Of a stretch of 64,000 bases of DNA, positions 34,810-43,932 are shown piece by piece (within the stretch, counting starts at the first letter, position 1; the number at the start of each line of letters is the position of its first letter). The stretch is from Streptomyces sp. MMG1121 (GTDB lineage: Bacteria; Actinomycetota; Actinomycetes; Streptomycetales; Streptomycetaceae). The notes beneath the pieces were generated by a model. The model did no database searches. It was not told the DNA's origin and saw nothing but the letters and a program-made list of their open reading frames with translations. The stretch lies in NCBI RefSeq assembly GCF_001280015.1, contig NZ_LGDV01000038.1, positions 1 to 64,000 of the forward strand, given 5' to 3'. The position numbers and the translations under genes are program-made.

Positions 34810-35601
34810 TCAGCGCGGGTCCTGGATCACCGAGAACTCCGCGCCTTCCGGGTCCGCCACCGTCGCCACCCGCCCGTGCGGACTGTCGTTCGCCTGCCGG
34901 ACGACCCGGCCGCCCAGCTCCGCGACCTGGCGCAGCGTCAGGTCGGCGTCGGCGACCTCGAAGTACGTCTGCCAGTACGGCCCCCGGTCCCGGGGCAGGC
35001 CGTGGCCCACGCCGTGCAGTCCGGCGACCGGGCGGCCGCCGAGATGCAGGGTCACGTAGTCGAAGCCGGCGGACACCACCGGCTCCTCCTCGTAACCGAA
35101 CACGGTCGCGTAGAACTTGGCGACGCTCTCGGTCTCGAACGTCACCAGCTCGTTCCAGGCGGGCGTCCCGGGCACACCGGTGATCGCCGTGCCGAGGTGC
35201 GCGGAGCCCTGCCAGATGCCGAACACCGCCCCGGAGGGGTCGGCGGCGATGGCCATCCGCCCGGCTTCTGCGGCATCCAGCGGACCGACCGCCAGCGTGC
35301 CGCCGCACAGCCGTACCGCGTCGGCCGTCTGGTCCACGTCGTCCGAGGCGAAGTACGGTGTCCAGGCGATCGGCAGCCGGTAGTCCGGCGGCAACTGGCC
35401 CATGCCGGCCACCTCGTGCCCGTCGAGCAGCGCCCGCACATACGGGCCGAGCTGCCGCGGGCCCGGCCGGAACTCCCAGCCGAACAGCTCGCCGTAGAAC
35501 TCCTCGGTGGCGGTCAGCCCGTGCGCCATCAGGCTCACCCAGCAGGGCGTGCCGGGCGCGCGCCGCGCGTGCGGACCGGCCGACTCCCGTGCCTCGGTCA
35601 T
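34810..35601 (-). CDS. Two-domain VOC (glyoxalase-fold) protein
   Basis: A 263-residue protein with two vicinal-oxygen-chelate repeats, about 15-130 and 140-260. The first opens with TPCWVSLMAHGLTATEEFYG and the second with AWNELVTFETESVAKFYATV. His and Glu residues at the expected metal positions are only partly conserved, so it may be a resistance- or hydroxylase-type VOC protein (CFP30B-like) rather than a glyoxalase. No neighbour suggests a substrate. It ends 20 bases from thymidine kinase, tail to tail. Confidence 0.85.
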   Translation of the reverse strand: MTEARESAGPHARRAPGTPCWVSLMAHGLTATEEFYGELFGWEFRPGPRQLGPYVRALLDGHEVAGMGQLPPDYRLPIAWTPYFASDDVDQTADAVRLCGGTLAVGPLDAAEAGRMAIAADPSGAVFGIWQGSAHLGTAITGVPGTPAWNELVTFETESVAKFYATVFGYEEEPVVSAGFDYVTLHLGGRPVAGLHGVGHGLPRDRGPYWQTYFEVADADLTLRQVAELGGRVVRQANDSPHGRVATVADPEGAEFSVIQDPR

Positions 35602-35913
35602 CGATCACTCTCTCCCCGGCCCCTTGCGGTGGCCGTGTCGCTTCCGCTCCCCGGAAGGGGTGTCCACGCCGGCGCCGGGTACGCCCGTGCCGGTGCCCGC
35701 ATCCTCCACGCCGTGGCGGGCGATACCGCGCCGCCGCTCGGCGACACCTCCGGGAGGATGCCCGTTCTGCCGACTTTCGGCGCTTCCTGACGGTGCCCGG
35801 TGGGTGCCCGTCGGCTGTACAGCACGTGCTCGATCCCATACGCCTCGTGATCGAGCGTGCCCGGCCGAGCAGAGTAGCCGCACCTGGACGCCACGGCCAC
35901 CCCTGGCGTATGC
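35602..35913. other. Divergent intergenic region
   Basis: No convincing gene is present. An imperfect inverted repeat (35822-35835 with 35849-35860, two-base bulge) lies about 55 bases before the sulfurtransferase start and could be an operator. The start region of the sulfurtransferase lacks a ribosome site. Confidence 0.4.
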
Positions 35914-36774
35914 ATGGACGCCATGACAGTCATCATCACCGCAACCGATCTCGCACATGAACTGACCGGCGACCGCCCGCCGGTGCTGTTGGACGTGCGC
36001 TGGCAGCTGAGCGTGGCGAAGGCGGCGGGCGGGCCGGCCTTCGACGGGCGGGCCGAGTACGCGGCCGGACACATTCCGGGCGCGGTCTTCGTCGATCTGG
36101 ACCGGGAGCTCGCCTCCGCCCCCGGGGCAAGGGGCCGGCATCCGCTGCCGGACCTCGCGGAGTTCGGCGCCGCGATGCGCCGGGCGGGTGTGTCGGCTGG
36201 CCGGCCGGTCGTCGTGTACGACGGCGGCCAGGGCTGGGCCGCCGCGCGCGCGTGGTGGCTGCTGCGCTGGACGGGTCACCCGGACGTGCGGGTCCTCGAC
36301 GGCGGGTTGCCGTCCTGGGAGGGCGAACTGTCCACGCGGGTGCCGGAAACGGCCGAGGGCGACTTCCGGCCCGCGCCGGCCGCGACGGGACTGCTGGACG
36401 CGGACGCGGCCGCGGCCCTGGCGCGCACGGGCGTGCTGCTGGACGCGCGCGCGGGGGAGCGCTACCGCGGGGAGGTGGAGCCGATCGACCGGGTCGGCGG
36501 GCACATCCCGGGCGCGGTGTCGGCCCCGACGACGGAGAACGTGGGCCCCGACGGCCGCTTCCTGCCCGCGGCCGAGCTGCGGGACCGCTTCAAGGCCCTG
36601 GGCGTCGCGTCGGACGCCGAGGTGGGCGTGTACTGCGGTTCGGGCGTCTCCGGCGCCCACCAGGTCCTCGCGCTGGCGGTGGCGGGCATCCCGGCGGCCC
36701 TGTACGCCGGTTCGTGGTCCGAGTGGTCCGCCGACCCGTCCCGCCCGGTGGCGGTGGGGGCGGACCCCCAGTAG
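35914..36774 (+). CDS. Two-domain sulfurtransferase (thiosulfate/3-mercaptopyruvate type)
   Basis: A 286-residue tandem rhodanese. An alternative ATG at 35923 would remove three residues. The first domain (about 5-130) is inactive, with YDGGQGWAAAR in the loop position. The second has the catalytic Cys at about residue 241 in VGVYCGSGVSGAH. The loop CGSGVSG is closer to mercaptopyruvate sulfurtransferase (CGSGVTA) than to rhodanese (CRKGVT). It moves sulfur from thiosulfate or mercaptopyruvate to thiols or cyanide. It is transcribed toward sepH, with a shared terminator. Confidence 0.92.
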   Translation: MDAMTVIITATDLAHELTGDRPPVLLDVRWQLSVAKAAGGPAFDGRAEYAAGHIPGAVFVDLDRELASAPGARGRHPLPDLAEFGAAMRRAGVSAGRPVVVYDGGQGWAAARAWWLLRWTGHPDVRVLDGGLPSWEGELSTRVPETAEGDFRPAPAATGLLDADAAAALARTGVLLDARAGERYRGEVEPIDRVGGHIPGAVSAPTTENVGPDGRFLPAAELRDRFKALGVASDAEVGVYCGSGVSGAHQVLALAVAGIPAALYAGSWSEWSADPSRPVAVGADPQ

Positions 36775-36785
36775 CGGACACGAGA

Positions 36786-36815
36786 AACAGGGGCACGCGC
36801 GCGCGTGCCCCTGTT
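36786..36815. terminator. Bidirectional terminator between the sulfurtransferase and sepH
   Basis: Arms 36786-36800 and 36801-36815 are perfect 15-base complements with no spacer, so a central loop must open. The core is AACAGGGGCACGCGC. Confidence 0.85.
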
Positions 36816-36829
36816 CCCCCGCGATCCCG

Positions 36830-37879
36830 TTACTCCTGCTTCTTGCGGCGCGTGCCGAACACGATCTCGTCCCAGCTCGGCACGGCGGCACGGCGGCCGG
36901 GGCGGACGCCGTCGGCCTCGGCCTGGCGGTCGGTGGCGCCGATGAGCCGGTCGCGGTGGCTGCCGACGGAGCGGGGCATGAGGACGTCCGCGTAGGCCGA
37001 ACCGGCCGAGGCGGCGGGCGCCGGTGGCTCCTCCGCCTCCGGTTCGTCGACGGGCTCCTCCGGTGTCTCCGCCGGGCGCTCCGGGACCACCAGGTCGCCC
37101 CGGAAGCTCGGCACGGCCTCCAGGAGGCTGGTCAGCGAGTCGCGTTCGCTGCTGGTCTCCTCGGCGGGCTCGGCCGGCTGCGCGGGCAGGCTCGGCCGGT
37201 CGCGCTCGCCGCGGTCGCCCCGGTCGAGTGCGCGGTCCATCGAACGCTCGCGCGGCAGCCGGGCGATGCGCGGGACGAACGGGAAGCTCGGCTCGGGCGC
37301 GGCGAGATCGTCGGACTCGCCGATGAGCGAGCGCGCCTCGTTGTCCACGGCCTGTACGAGCCGCCGGGGCGGGTCGTACGTCCAGCTCGCCGCGTGCGGT
37401 TCGCCCGCGACCCGGTAGACGAGGAGCACCTCCCAGGTGCCGTCGTCGCGGCGCCAGGAGTCCCACTGCACGGTGTCCTTCTCCGCGCCGCGCAGCACCA
37501 GCCGCTCCTGGACGGCCTCGCCGAGCAGTGGACCGGAATTCTCGCCGGGGCGGCGGACGGGGGTCTTGCGGGCGCGCTCGGCCATGAAGGCGCGTTCGGC
37601 CAGCACCGGGCCCTCGAAGCGCCGTACCCGGTCGACGGGGATGCCGGCGAGCTGCGCGACCTCTTCCGCGCTGGCACCGGCACGTATCCGCGCCTGGATG
37701 TCGCGCGGGCGGAGATGGCTCTCGACCTCGATCTCGATCTGGCCGAGGCGGGGCCGGTCGCCGCGGACGGCGGCGCGGAGCCGCTCGTCGATCGGAAGCG
37801 TGTACTCCGTTGCGTCGGCAGCCTTCAGCACCAGCCGTGTGCCGTCATTCGAGACGGCCACGACACGCAGTTCGGGCAT
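36830..37879 (-). CDS. sepH: Cell division protein SepH
   Basis: A 349-residue FtsZ-interacting protein that promotes Z-ring assembly in Streptomyces and other actinobacteria. The ATG at 37879 has GGGAGG upstream. The N-terminal domain (about 1-150, DUF3071) starts MPELRVVAVSNDGTRLVLKA and contains the helix-turn-helix AEEVAQLAGIPVDRVRRFEG followed by PVLAERAFMAERARKT. A long acidic, Pro/Glu-rich linker follows. The C-terminal conserved segment includes YADVLMPRSVGSHRDRLIG and WDEIVFGTRRK. The identification is from these conserved ends, which I know from the published SepH. Confidence 0.93.
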   Translation of the reverse strand: MPELRVVAVSNDGTRLVLKAADATEYTLPIDERLRAAVRGDRPRLGQIEIEVESHLRPRDIQARIRAGASAEEVAQLAGIPVDRVRRFEGPVLAERAFMAERARKTPVRRPGENSGPLLGEAVQERLVLRGAEKDTVQWDSWRRDDGTWEVLLVYRVAGEPHAASWTYDPPRRLVQAVDNEARSLIGESDDLAAPEPSFPFVPRIARLPRERSMDRALDRGDRGERDRPSLPAQPAEPAEETSSERDSLTSLLEAVPSFRGDLVVPERPAETPEEPVDEPEAEEPPAPAASAGSAYADVLMPRSVGSHRDRLIGATDRQAEADGVRPGRRAAVPSWDEIVFGTRRKKQE

Positions 37880-38320
37880 GGGGACCTCCCGGGTGGTGCC
37901 TGCCGACGTCACGTGCGTCGCTGCTTCCGCTAGTCGAGTGTGGCCTGCCCGGGTGCAGCCTGCCACAACCTTGCCGAGTTGCCCGGCGTGTCGGGCACGG
38001 GCCCTGGACCGCCGTTATGGCACGGTTACCTGTTCGCAACGCTAAGTGACCAAATCCGTCACCCTGTGCAACTAGCCCCCTCCCAGCGGTCCTGCAAGGA
38101 CCCGGACACCCTGGTGGAGGACCGGGCCCAGGGCTCGCAACAGTACTCCATTTGGACCATGTGCGTGGATGGGCGCGCCGCCCAACTTCTGCCAAGAGCC
38201 GCGACTTGGCCCTCGGCAACCGGTTTTACCGATCATGAACGTGGCGAACTTCACGCAATCGCCAGAAACGGAACTAATGGTTTCGACCGTACGTCCCTTT
38301 CTCGTGCAGTGGGTCGGTCA
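37880..38320. other. Divergent intergenic region upstream of sepH
   Basis: No gene is supported in these 441 bases although a frame on the plus strand stays open. GGTCCT-GCA-AGGACC (38088-38102) is a short perfect inverted repeat. The right third is relatively AT-rich, as expected for a promoter. The -10/-35 elements are not clear. Confidence 0.4.
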
Positions 38321-39088
38321 ATGTCGATCAAGTACGGGAAAGGCAGGCAAGTTCCGGGTATGCGTGAAACGCCCGACGCGGGTCGCAAGCGGATCGATCT
38401 GAGCGTCCCCCAGGTCGCGGGAAGTGCCCTGGCGGCGGTCTTCGCGGCCAAACTGGCGTCGTATTTCGGGGTGTACGGCACGATCCTCGGGGCCGGAGTC
38501 GTCAGCATCGTCGCCACCTGTGGCGGCACCCTGTTCCAGCACTTCTTCAAGCGGACCGGGGAGCAGCTGAAGGAGGCGACCGTCACGGTCCGTCCCCGGG
38601 AACAAGTGTCACCGGCTCCAGGGGAGTTCGGCGCGGGCACGGTCTACCGCGCGCGTGTCAGGAGCTGGCGGCGCCCGGTGGTCGCGGCCGCCCTCGTGTT
38701 CGGCGTGACCATGGCCGGCATCACGACGTACGAACTGGTCTCCGGCAGCAGCTTCAGCGGCGGCGGGGGTACGACGGTCAGCGACGCCGTCAGCGGCCGG
38801 GGCTCGTCCGCCTCGACGTCCGACACCCCCGCCACGCCCGGGCAGGCGCCGGCGCCCTCGGACTCGCGGTCCCCCGCGCACACGCCCGGCTCCGATGGCG
38901 GTACGACGCACAGCGCGACGCCGGCCCCCGGCGACTCCCCGAGCGGGCAGCCGAGCGACGGCCCGGACACCCCGACGCCGACCCCGACGCCCAGCGGGTC
39001 CGCCGCGACGCCTACGCCCCCAGAACCCTCCGCAAGTAGTCGTTCTGGAACAGCCGATCCGGGTCAAGGCGATCCCTCAGCGCAGTGA
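38321..39088 (+). CDS. Membrane-anchored Pro/Thr/Ser-rich protein of unknown function
   Basis: About 255 residues from ATG 38321 with GTGGG upstream. A second ATG at 38360 is equally possible. The N-terminal part has a conserved-looking amphipathic and hydrophobic region (VPQVAGSALAAVFAAKLASY, FGVYGTILGAGVVSIVATCG) suggesting one or two membrane helices. A further helix lies at about 130-150 (RPVVAAALVFGVTMAGI). The rest is low-complexity Ser, Thr, Pro, Gly and Asp and probably lies outside the cell. The last 25 codons overlap the convergent oxidase gene by 77 bases. I do not recognise a family. Confidence 0.75.
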   Translation: MSIKYGKGRQVPGMRETPDAGRKRIDLSVPQVAGSALAAVFAAKLASYFGVYGTILGAGVVSIVATCGGTLFQHFFKRTGEQLKEATVTVRPREQVSPAPGEFGAGTVYRARVRSWRRPVVAAALVFGVTMAGITTYELVSGSSFSGGGGTTVSDAVSGRGSSASTSDTPATPGQAPAPSDSRSPAHTPGSDGGTTHSATPAPGDSPSGQPSDGPDTPTPTPTPSGSAATPTPPEPSASSRSGTADPGQGDPSAQ

Positions 39089-40331
39089 ACTCACCGAAAC
39101 GCGGGTACACGCGCGCGAAGTACTCGGCGTCCCGCGTGTGCACCTTGCCCCAGTGCGGCCGGCCCTCGTGCGCGGTGAAGATGCGCTCGGCGGCGGTGAA
39201 GTAGGCCTGGTACGGCGTGCCCCGGAACATGTGGACGGCGATGTAGGCGCTGTCCCGGCCGGAGGCGGTGGACAGGGTGATGTCGTCGGCCGGGGCCGTG
39301 CGCACCTCGACCGGGAAGCTGACGCGCAGGTCCGAGCGGTCGACCATGGTCTTCAGCTCGCGCAGTGTCTCCACCAGGGCCGCGCGCGGCACGGCGTACT
39401 CCATCTCCACGAAGCGCACCCGGCGCGGCGAGGTGAAGACCTTGTAGGGGATGTCGGTGTACGTCCGCGCGGACAGGGCCTTGCTGGAGACCTGGGCGAT
39501 CGCGGGAACGGCGGCCGGGACGGCGCGGCCGACCCACTGGGCCACCTGGAAGACGCCGTTGGAGAGGAGCTCGTCCTCGAACCAGCCGGCCAGCTGTCCC
39601 ACTGGTTGCTCCGGGCCGGCGCTGCGGTTGTTGCGCTTGGTGTTCGTGTTGCCGGTGTGCGGGAACCAGTAGAACTCGAAGTGCTCGTTCTCGGCCCACA
39701 GTTGATCGAACTCGGCCGCGACCCGCTCGAAGGGCATCGGTTCCTCGCGCGCGGTGAGCAGGAAGAGGGGCTCCACGGCGAACGTGATCGCGGTGACGAT
39801 GCCGAGAGCGCCCAGGCCTATCCGCGCGGCGGCGAAGACGTCGGCGTGCTGCTTCTCGGAGCAGCTGAGCACCGATCCGTCCGCCGTGACCAGTTCGAGG
39901 CCCTTGATCTGGGCGGCGATGGAGGCGGACTCGCGGCCGGTGCCGTGCGTGCCGGTGCTGGTGGCCCCGGAGACGGTCTGCTCCATGATGTCGCCCATGT
40001 TGGTGAGCGACAGGCCCTCGCGCGCGAGAGCGGCATTGAGTCTCTTGAGCGGGGTGCCCGCCTCGACCGTGACGGTCATGGCCTCCCGGTCAATGTTGCG
40101 GATGCCGGTCAACAGTTGAGGGCGGATCAACACTCCGTCGGTCGCGGCGATCGAGGTGAACGAGTGCCCCGTACCGACCGCCTTCACCTTCAGGCCGTCC
40201 TCGCGGGCCCGGCGCATCGCCTCGGCCAGCTCCTCCACCGAGGCCGGCGCAACCTGCCGGGCGGGCCGGGCGGCCACGTTCCCGCACCAGTTACGCCAGG
40301 TGCCGTTCTTCCCGCTCGCTGTGCTGCTCAA
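39012..40331 (-). CDS. FAD-dependent sugar-lactone/alditol oxidase (ALO family)
   Basis: A 439-residue flavoprotein of the D-arabinono-1,4-lactone oxidase family. The TTG start at 40331 is chosen because GGGGAGG lies six bases upstream. The FAD_binding_4 domain has VKAVGTGHSFTSIAATDGVL, where the His next to Ser is the covalent flavin attachment site in relatives, and GDIMEQTVSGATSTGTHGTG. The C-terminal ALO domain includes GRPHWGKVHTRDAEYFA near the active site. It oxidises a sugar lactone or alditol and reduces oxygen. It overlaps the upstream MFS gene by 41 bases, so the two are coupled. Confidence 0.9.
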   Translation of the reverse strand: MSSTASGKNGTWRNWCGNVAARPARQVAPASVEELAEAMRRAREDGLKVKAVGTGHSFTSIAATDGVLIRPQLLTGIRNIDREAMTVTVEAGTPLKRLNAALAREGLSLTNMGDIMEQTVSGATSTGTHGTGRESASIAAQIKGLELVTADGSVLSCSEKQHADVFAAARIGLGALGIVTAITFAVEPLFLLTAREEPMPFERVAAEFDQLWAENEHFEFYWFPHTGNTNTKRNNRSAGPEQPVGQLAGWFEDELLSNGVFQVAQWVGRAVPAAVPAIAQVSSKALSARTYTDIPYKVFTSPRRVRFVEMEYAVPRAALVETLRELKTMVDRSDLRVSFPVEVRTAPADDITLSTASGRDSAYIAVHMFRGTPYQAYFTAAERIFTAHEGRPHWGKVHTRDAEYFARVYPRFGEFTALRDRLDPDRLFQNDYLRRVLGA

Positions 40332-41529
40332 CGGTGCCTCCCCGCCCCGCGGCCGGCCTGCGCAGCCGGCGGTACCCGAGAAAACCGACCGCGACCGCGA
40401 CGGCCCCGGACACGGCCGGAACCCCGTACCCGGCCCGCGCCCCGGCTGCGTCGATGACCCAGCCGGCCACGGAGGAGCCGAGCGCGACGCCGACCGCGAG
40501 GCCGGTGCTCACCCAGGTCATGCCCTCGGTGAGCTTCGCGCGAGGTACGTGCTCTTCTATGAGGGACATCGTCGTGATCATCGTCGGTGCGATGGACAGC
40601 CCCGCAACGAACAGCGCCACGGCCAGAAGCGGCAGGTTTCCGACCAGTAGGAGGGGGATCATACTCACGGCCATCGCCGCCACGCCCAGCAGCCAGCGAC
40701 GTTCCGGCGCTCCGGCGAACCGCAGCAGCCCGAAGACCACCCCGGCCGCGCAGGAACCGGCCGCGTACACCGCCAGTACCAGGCTCGCGGCGCCCTTGTG
40801 GCCGCGCTCGTCGGCGAAGGCGACGGTGACCACGTCCACCGAGCCGAAGATCGCGCCGGTCGCCGTGAAGGTGGCCACCAGCACCTGCAGCCCGGCCGAG
40901 CGCAGGGCCGTGCCGCCGCCGTGCTTCTCGCGCGGGTGCGGCTGCGGCTCGGTGGCGCGCTGGGCCGTGAGCCAGAAGACGCCCACGGCCAGGAAGCAGG
41001 CGGCCAGCAGGGGCCCTGCCTCCGGGAACCAGACGGTGGACAGCCCGATGGAGATGATCGGTCCGAAGATGAAGCACACCTCGTCCACGACCGACTCGAA
41101 CGAGTAGGCCGTGTGCAGCTTCGGGGTGCCCCGGTACAGGGCCGCCCAGCGGGCCCGGATCATCGCGCCGAGGCTCGGCACGGAACCGATCCCGGCGGCC
41201 GACACGAACAGCACCCAGTCCGGCCAGCGCAGATGCGCGGCGAGCAACAGGCCGGCCGCGGCCGCGAGCGCCACCAGCGTCGCCGGGCGCAGCACCCGGA
41301 GCTGCCCGTGCCGGTCGACCAGCCGGGATATCTGGGGTCCGATGGCCGCGGCGGACAGCGCGATGGTGGCCGACAGCGCGCCCGCGAGGCGGTAGCGCCC
41401 GGTGAGCTGGGAGACCATCGTGACCACGCCGATGCCCATCATCGACAGCGGCATCCGGCCGAGGAATCCCGCGGTGGAGAACGCCTTGGTGCCGGGCTCG
41501 GTGAACAGGGCTCTGTAGGGGCTGGGCAC
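40291..41529 (-). CDS. MFS transporter
   Basis: A 412-residue major facilitator protein. The GTG at 41529 is preferred, with GGAGA upstream. An in-frame start at 41616 would add 29 residues of weak coding quality. Twelve membrane segments are visible, beginning with FSTAGFLGRMPLSMMGIGVV, and a typical loop-2/3 motif LVDRHGQLRVLRP is present. Loop 10-11 carries AGLSIAPTMITTMSLIEEHVP and EGMTWVSTGLAVGVALGSS, common in Streptomyces efflux proteins. The substrate cannot be read from sequence. It is coupled to the oxidase gene. Confidence 0.88.
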   Translation of the reverse strand: MPSPYRALFTEPGTKAFSTAGFLGRMPLSMMGIGVVTMVSQLTGRYRLAGALSATIALSAAAIGPQISRLVDRHGQLRVLRPATLVALAAAAGLLLAAHLRWPDWVLFVSAAGIGSVPSLGAMIRARWAALYRGTPKLHTAYSFESVVDEVCFIFGPIISIGLSTVWFPEAGPLLAACFLAVGVFWLTAQRATEPQPHPREKHGGGTALRSAGLQVLVATFTATGAIFGSVDVVTVAFADERGHKGAASLVLAVYAAGSCAAGVVFGLLRFAGAPERRWLLGVAAMAVSMIPLLLVGNLPLLAVALFVAGLSIAPTMITTMSLIEEHVPRAKLTEGMTWVSTGLAVGVALGSSVAGWVIDAAGARAGYGVPAVSGAVAVAVGFLGYRRLRRPAAGRGGTVEQHSEREERHLA

Positions 41530-41712
41530 GGGGTCTCCGAAGCGGCTCGGTAAGGCGCGAATGCGGCCGATACAGCTTACGAGTCGGGCGCCCCTGAAAG
41601 CACCTGGTCCGGCCATCGGAAAGCGAGCGGAAAAACCGCCCTAAACCCACTGGAACCCGACTCGTCACCCGGCTGTTCCCCGGCTGTCAGTACCGGGTGG
41701 CAGGATCGAGTC

Positions 41713-42840
41713 ATGCCAGACGCGCTCGATGCCACCCCGTACGACGCCCTGCTCCTGCTCTCCTTCGGCGGTCCCGAAGGCCCGGACGACGTGGTCCCCT
41801 TCCTGGAGAACGTCACGCGCGGGCGGGGCATCCCGAAGGAACGCCTCAAGGAAGTCGGTCAGCACTACTTCCTGTTCGGCGGGGTCAGCCCGATCAACGA
41901 CCAGAACCGCGCCCTGCTGGACGCCCTGCGCAAGGACTTCGCCGAGCACGGCCTGGACCTGCCGGTCTACTGGGGCAACCGCAACTGGGCGCCGTACCTG
42001 ACGGACACCCTGCGCGAGATGGTCGCCGACGGCCGCCGCCGCATCCTGGTCCTGGCCACCAGCGCCTACGCCTCCTACTCGGGCTGCCGGCAGTACCGGG
42101 AGAACCTGGCCGACGCGCTGGCGACCCTGGAAGCCGAGGGTCTCCAGCTGCCGAAGATCGACAAGCTGCGGCACTACTTCAACCACCCCGGCTTCGTCGA
42201 GCCCATGATCGACGGCGTGCTGCGCTCCCTCGCCGACCTCCCCGAGGACGTCCGCGCGGGCGCCCACATCGCCTTCACCACGCACTCCATCCCGACCGCC
42301 GCCGCCGACGCCTCCGGCCCCGTCGAGGCGCATGGCGAGGGCGGCGCCTACGTCGAGCAGCACCTGGACGTGGCCCAGCTGATCGCCGACGCCGTCCGCG
42401 AGCGCACCGGCGTGGACCACCCCTGGCGGCTCGTGTACCAGTCGCGTTCCGGCGCCCCGCACATCCCGTGGCTGGAGCCGGACATCTGCGACCACCTTCA
42501 GGAGCGGCACGCGGCGGGCGCCCCGGCCGTCGTCATGGCGCCCATCGGCTTCGTCTCCGACCACATGGAGGTCCTCTACGACCTCGACACCGAGGCCCTG
42601 GCCAAGGCCGAGGAACTGGGCCTGCCGGTGCGCCGCTCGGCCACGGTGGGCGCCGACCCGCGCTTCGCCGCCGCCGTCCGCGAGCTGATCACGGAGCGCG
42701 CCGCCGTGGAGCGCGGCCAGGAGGTCACCCCCTGCGCCCTGGGCGCCCTCGGCCCGAGCCACGACCTCTGCCCCGTCGGCTGCTGCCCGGCCCGCGCCCC
42801 GCGCCCGGCCGCCGCCGGCGCCGACAGCCCCTACGCGTGA
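41713..42840 (+). CDS. hemH: Ferrochelatase (coproporphyrin ferrochelatase, CpfC type)
   Basis: A 375-residue enzyme that inserts Fe2+ into coproporphyrin III in the actinobacterial haem pathway. It starts at ATG 41713 after CAGGATCG. Motifs are [28 protein letters not shown] with the catalytic His, and [20 protein letters not shown]. Cysteines in [10 protein letters not shown] and at the C terminus ([20 protein letters not shown]) match the [2Fe-2S] ligands known in mycobacterial ferrochelatase. The next gene starts eight bases after its stop. Confidence 0.95.
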   Translation: MPDALDATPYDALLLLSFGGPEGPDDVVPFLENVTRGRGIPKERLKEVGQHYFLFGGVSPINDQNRALLDALRKDFAEHGLDLPVYWGNRNWAPYLTDTLREMVADGRRRILVLATSAYASYSGCRQYRENLADALATLEAEGLQLPKIDKLRHYFNHPGFVEPMIDGVLRSLADLPEDVRAGAHIAFTTHSIPTAAADASGPVEAHGEGGAYVEQHLDVAQLIADAVRERTGVDHPWRLVYQSRSGAPHIPWLEPDICDHLQERHAAGAPAVVMAPIGFVSDHMEVLYDLDTEALAKAEELGLPVRRSATVGADPRFAAAVRELITERAAVERGQEVTPCALGALGPSHDLCPVGCCPARAPRPAAAGADSPYA

Positions 42841-42848
42841 GGAGCCCC

Positions 42849-43664
42849 GTGACCGACGCTCTGTACCGGGACCTGCTCGGGCTGGCCCAGGAGGCCGCCC
42901 GCCGCGCCGGAGAGCTGCTGCGGGACGGCCGCCCGGCCGACCTCGCCGTGGCGAAGACCAAGTCCAGCCCGATCGACGTCGTGACCGAGATGGACATCGC
43001 GGCGGAGAAGCTGATCACCGACCTGATCTCCGGCCGGCGGCCCGACGACGGCTTCCTCGGCGAGGAGGGCGCCTGTGCCGAGGGCACGAGCGGCGTCCGC
43101 TGGGTCATCGACCCGCTCGACGGCACCGTCAACTACCTGTACGGACTGCCCACTTGGGCGGTGTCCATCGCGGCGCAGCAGGACGGCGAGACCGTCGCCG
43201 GGGTCGTCGCGGCGCCGATGCGCGGCGAGACGTACCACGCCGTGCGCGGCGGCGGTGCGTGGGCGACCGGTGCGTGGGCGGGCGAGCGGGCGCTGGCCTG
43301 CCGCCCCGCGCCCCCGCTGGACCAGGCGCTGGTCTCCACCGGCTTCAACTACGTCACCGAGGTACGCGCCCGTCAGGCCGAGGTGGCCGCCCGGCTGATC
43401 CCGCTGCTGCGCGACATCCGGCGCGGGGGCTCGGCGGCGATCGACCTGTGCGACGTGGCCTGCGGCCGGCTGGACGGGTACTACGAGCGCGGGCTCAACG
43501 CGTGGGACTTCGCCGCGGGGGAGCTCATCGCCCGGGAGGCGGGCGCGCTGGCCGGTGGACGGCCCGGTGAGCGGCCGTCACGGGAACTGACGGTCGCCGG
43601 GTCGCCCGGAGTGTTCGAGCCGCTCCAGGGGCTGCTGGAGGACTTCGGGGCCTGGCACGACTAG
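42849..43664 (+). CDS. Inositol monophosphatase-like phosphatase
   Basis: A 271-residue IMPase-superfamily enzyme from GTG 42849, with GAGGAG spanning the stop of hemH. Metal-binding motifs are FLGEEGA, WVIDPLDGTVNYLYG and the late NAWDFAAGELIARE. It hydrolyses a phosphate monoester such as inositol-1-phosphate, histidinol phosphate or a sugar phosphate. The motif set does not separate these. It is probably co-transcribed with hemH. A terminator follows. Confidence 0.9.
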   Translation: MTDALYRDLLGLAQEAARRAGELLRDGRPADLAVAKTKSSPIDVVTEMDIAAEKLITDLISGRRPDDGFLGEEGACAEGTSGVRWVIDPLDGTVNYLYGLPTWAVSIAAQQDGETVAGVVAAPMRGETYHAVRGGGAWATGAWAGERALACRPAPPLDQALVSTGFNYVTEVRARQAEVAARLIPLLRDIRRGGSAAIDLCDVACGRLDGYYERGLNAWDFAAGELIAREAGALAGGRPGERPSRELTVAGSPGVFEPLQGLLEDFGAWHD

Positions 43665-43700
43665 CCGCACGGCCCCCACGCGAGATCGCGCACCCCGGAC

Positions 43701-43743
43701 ACACAGGACCCCCGGCGCTGGATTCGCCGGGGGTCCCGTGTGT
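43701..43743. terminator. Bidirectional terminator after the IMPase gene
   Basis: ACACAGGACCCCCGGCG (43701-43717) pairs with 43725-43743 over nearly the whole length around a seven-base loop, with one bulge. It lies between convergent genes. Confidence 0.85.
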
Positions 43744-43758
43744 GCGCTTGCGGGCCGA

Positions 43759-43932
43759 TCAGACGCGTGACGCGCCGACCTCCACACCGTGTTCGGCGGC
43801 GAGGCGTCGCAGGTCGTCGAGCTCTGCCTGCTCCACCTCGACGAGGAAGTCGTCGCCCTCGTCACGAGCCCGCGACAGGTCGGACTCGGTCGTCCTTATG
43901 CGCTGCAGAAGTCCTGCGGTGAAAGCGTCCAT
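43759..43932 (-). CDS. Small coiled-coil protein, conserved in Streptomyces
   Basis: A 57-residue protein from ATG 43932 with GAGGGG upstream. An upstream in-frame start at 44112 gives only Arg-rich sequence. The whole chain (FTAGLLQRIRTTESDLSRAR, VEQAELDDLRRLAAEHGVEV) is predicted helical with heptad-like spacing, so it is likely a small coiled-coil dimer. No function is known to me. It ends at the terminator shared with the IMPase gene and is divergent from cutR. Confidence 0.8.
   Translation of the reverse strand: MDAFTAGLLQRIRTTESDLSRARDEGDDFLVEVEQAELDDLRRLAAEHGVEVGASRV

Noticed and set aside
34795..34812. Terminator between tdk and the VOC gene
   Set aside because: The hairpin GTGCCCC/GGGGCGC is short with a two-base loop and overlaps the VOC stop codon, too weak for a separate call.
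37940..38320. N-terminal extension of the Pro/Thr-rich membrane protein
   Set aside because: The extra 127 codons have no coding character and cover the sepH promoter region. Internal ATG starts fit better.
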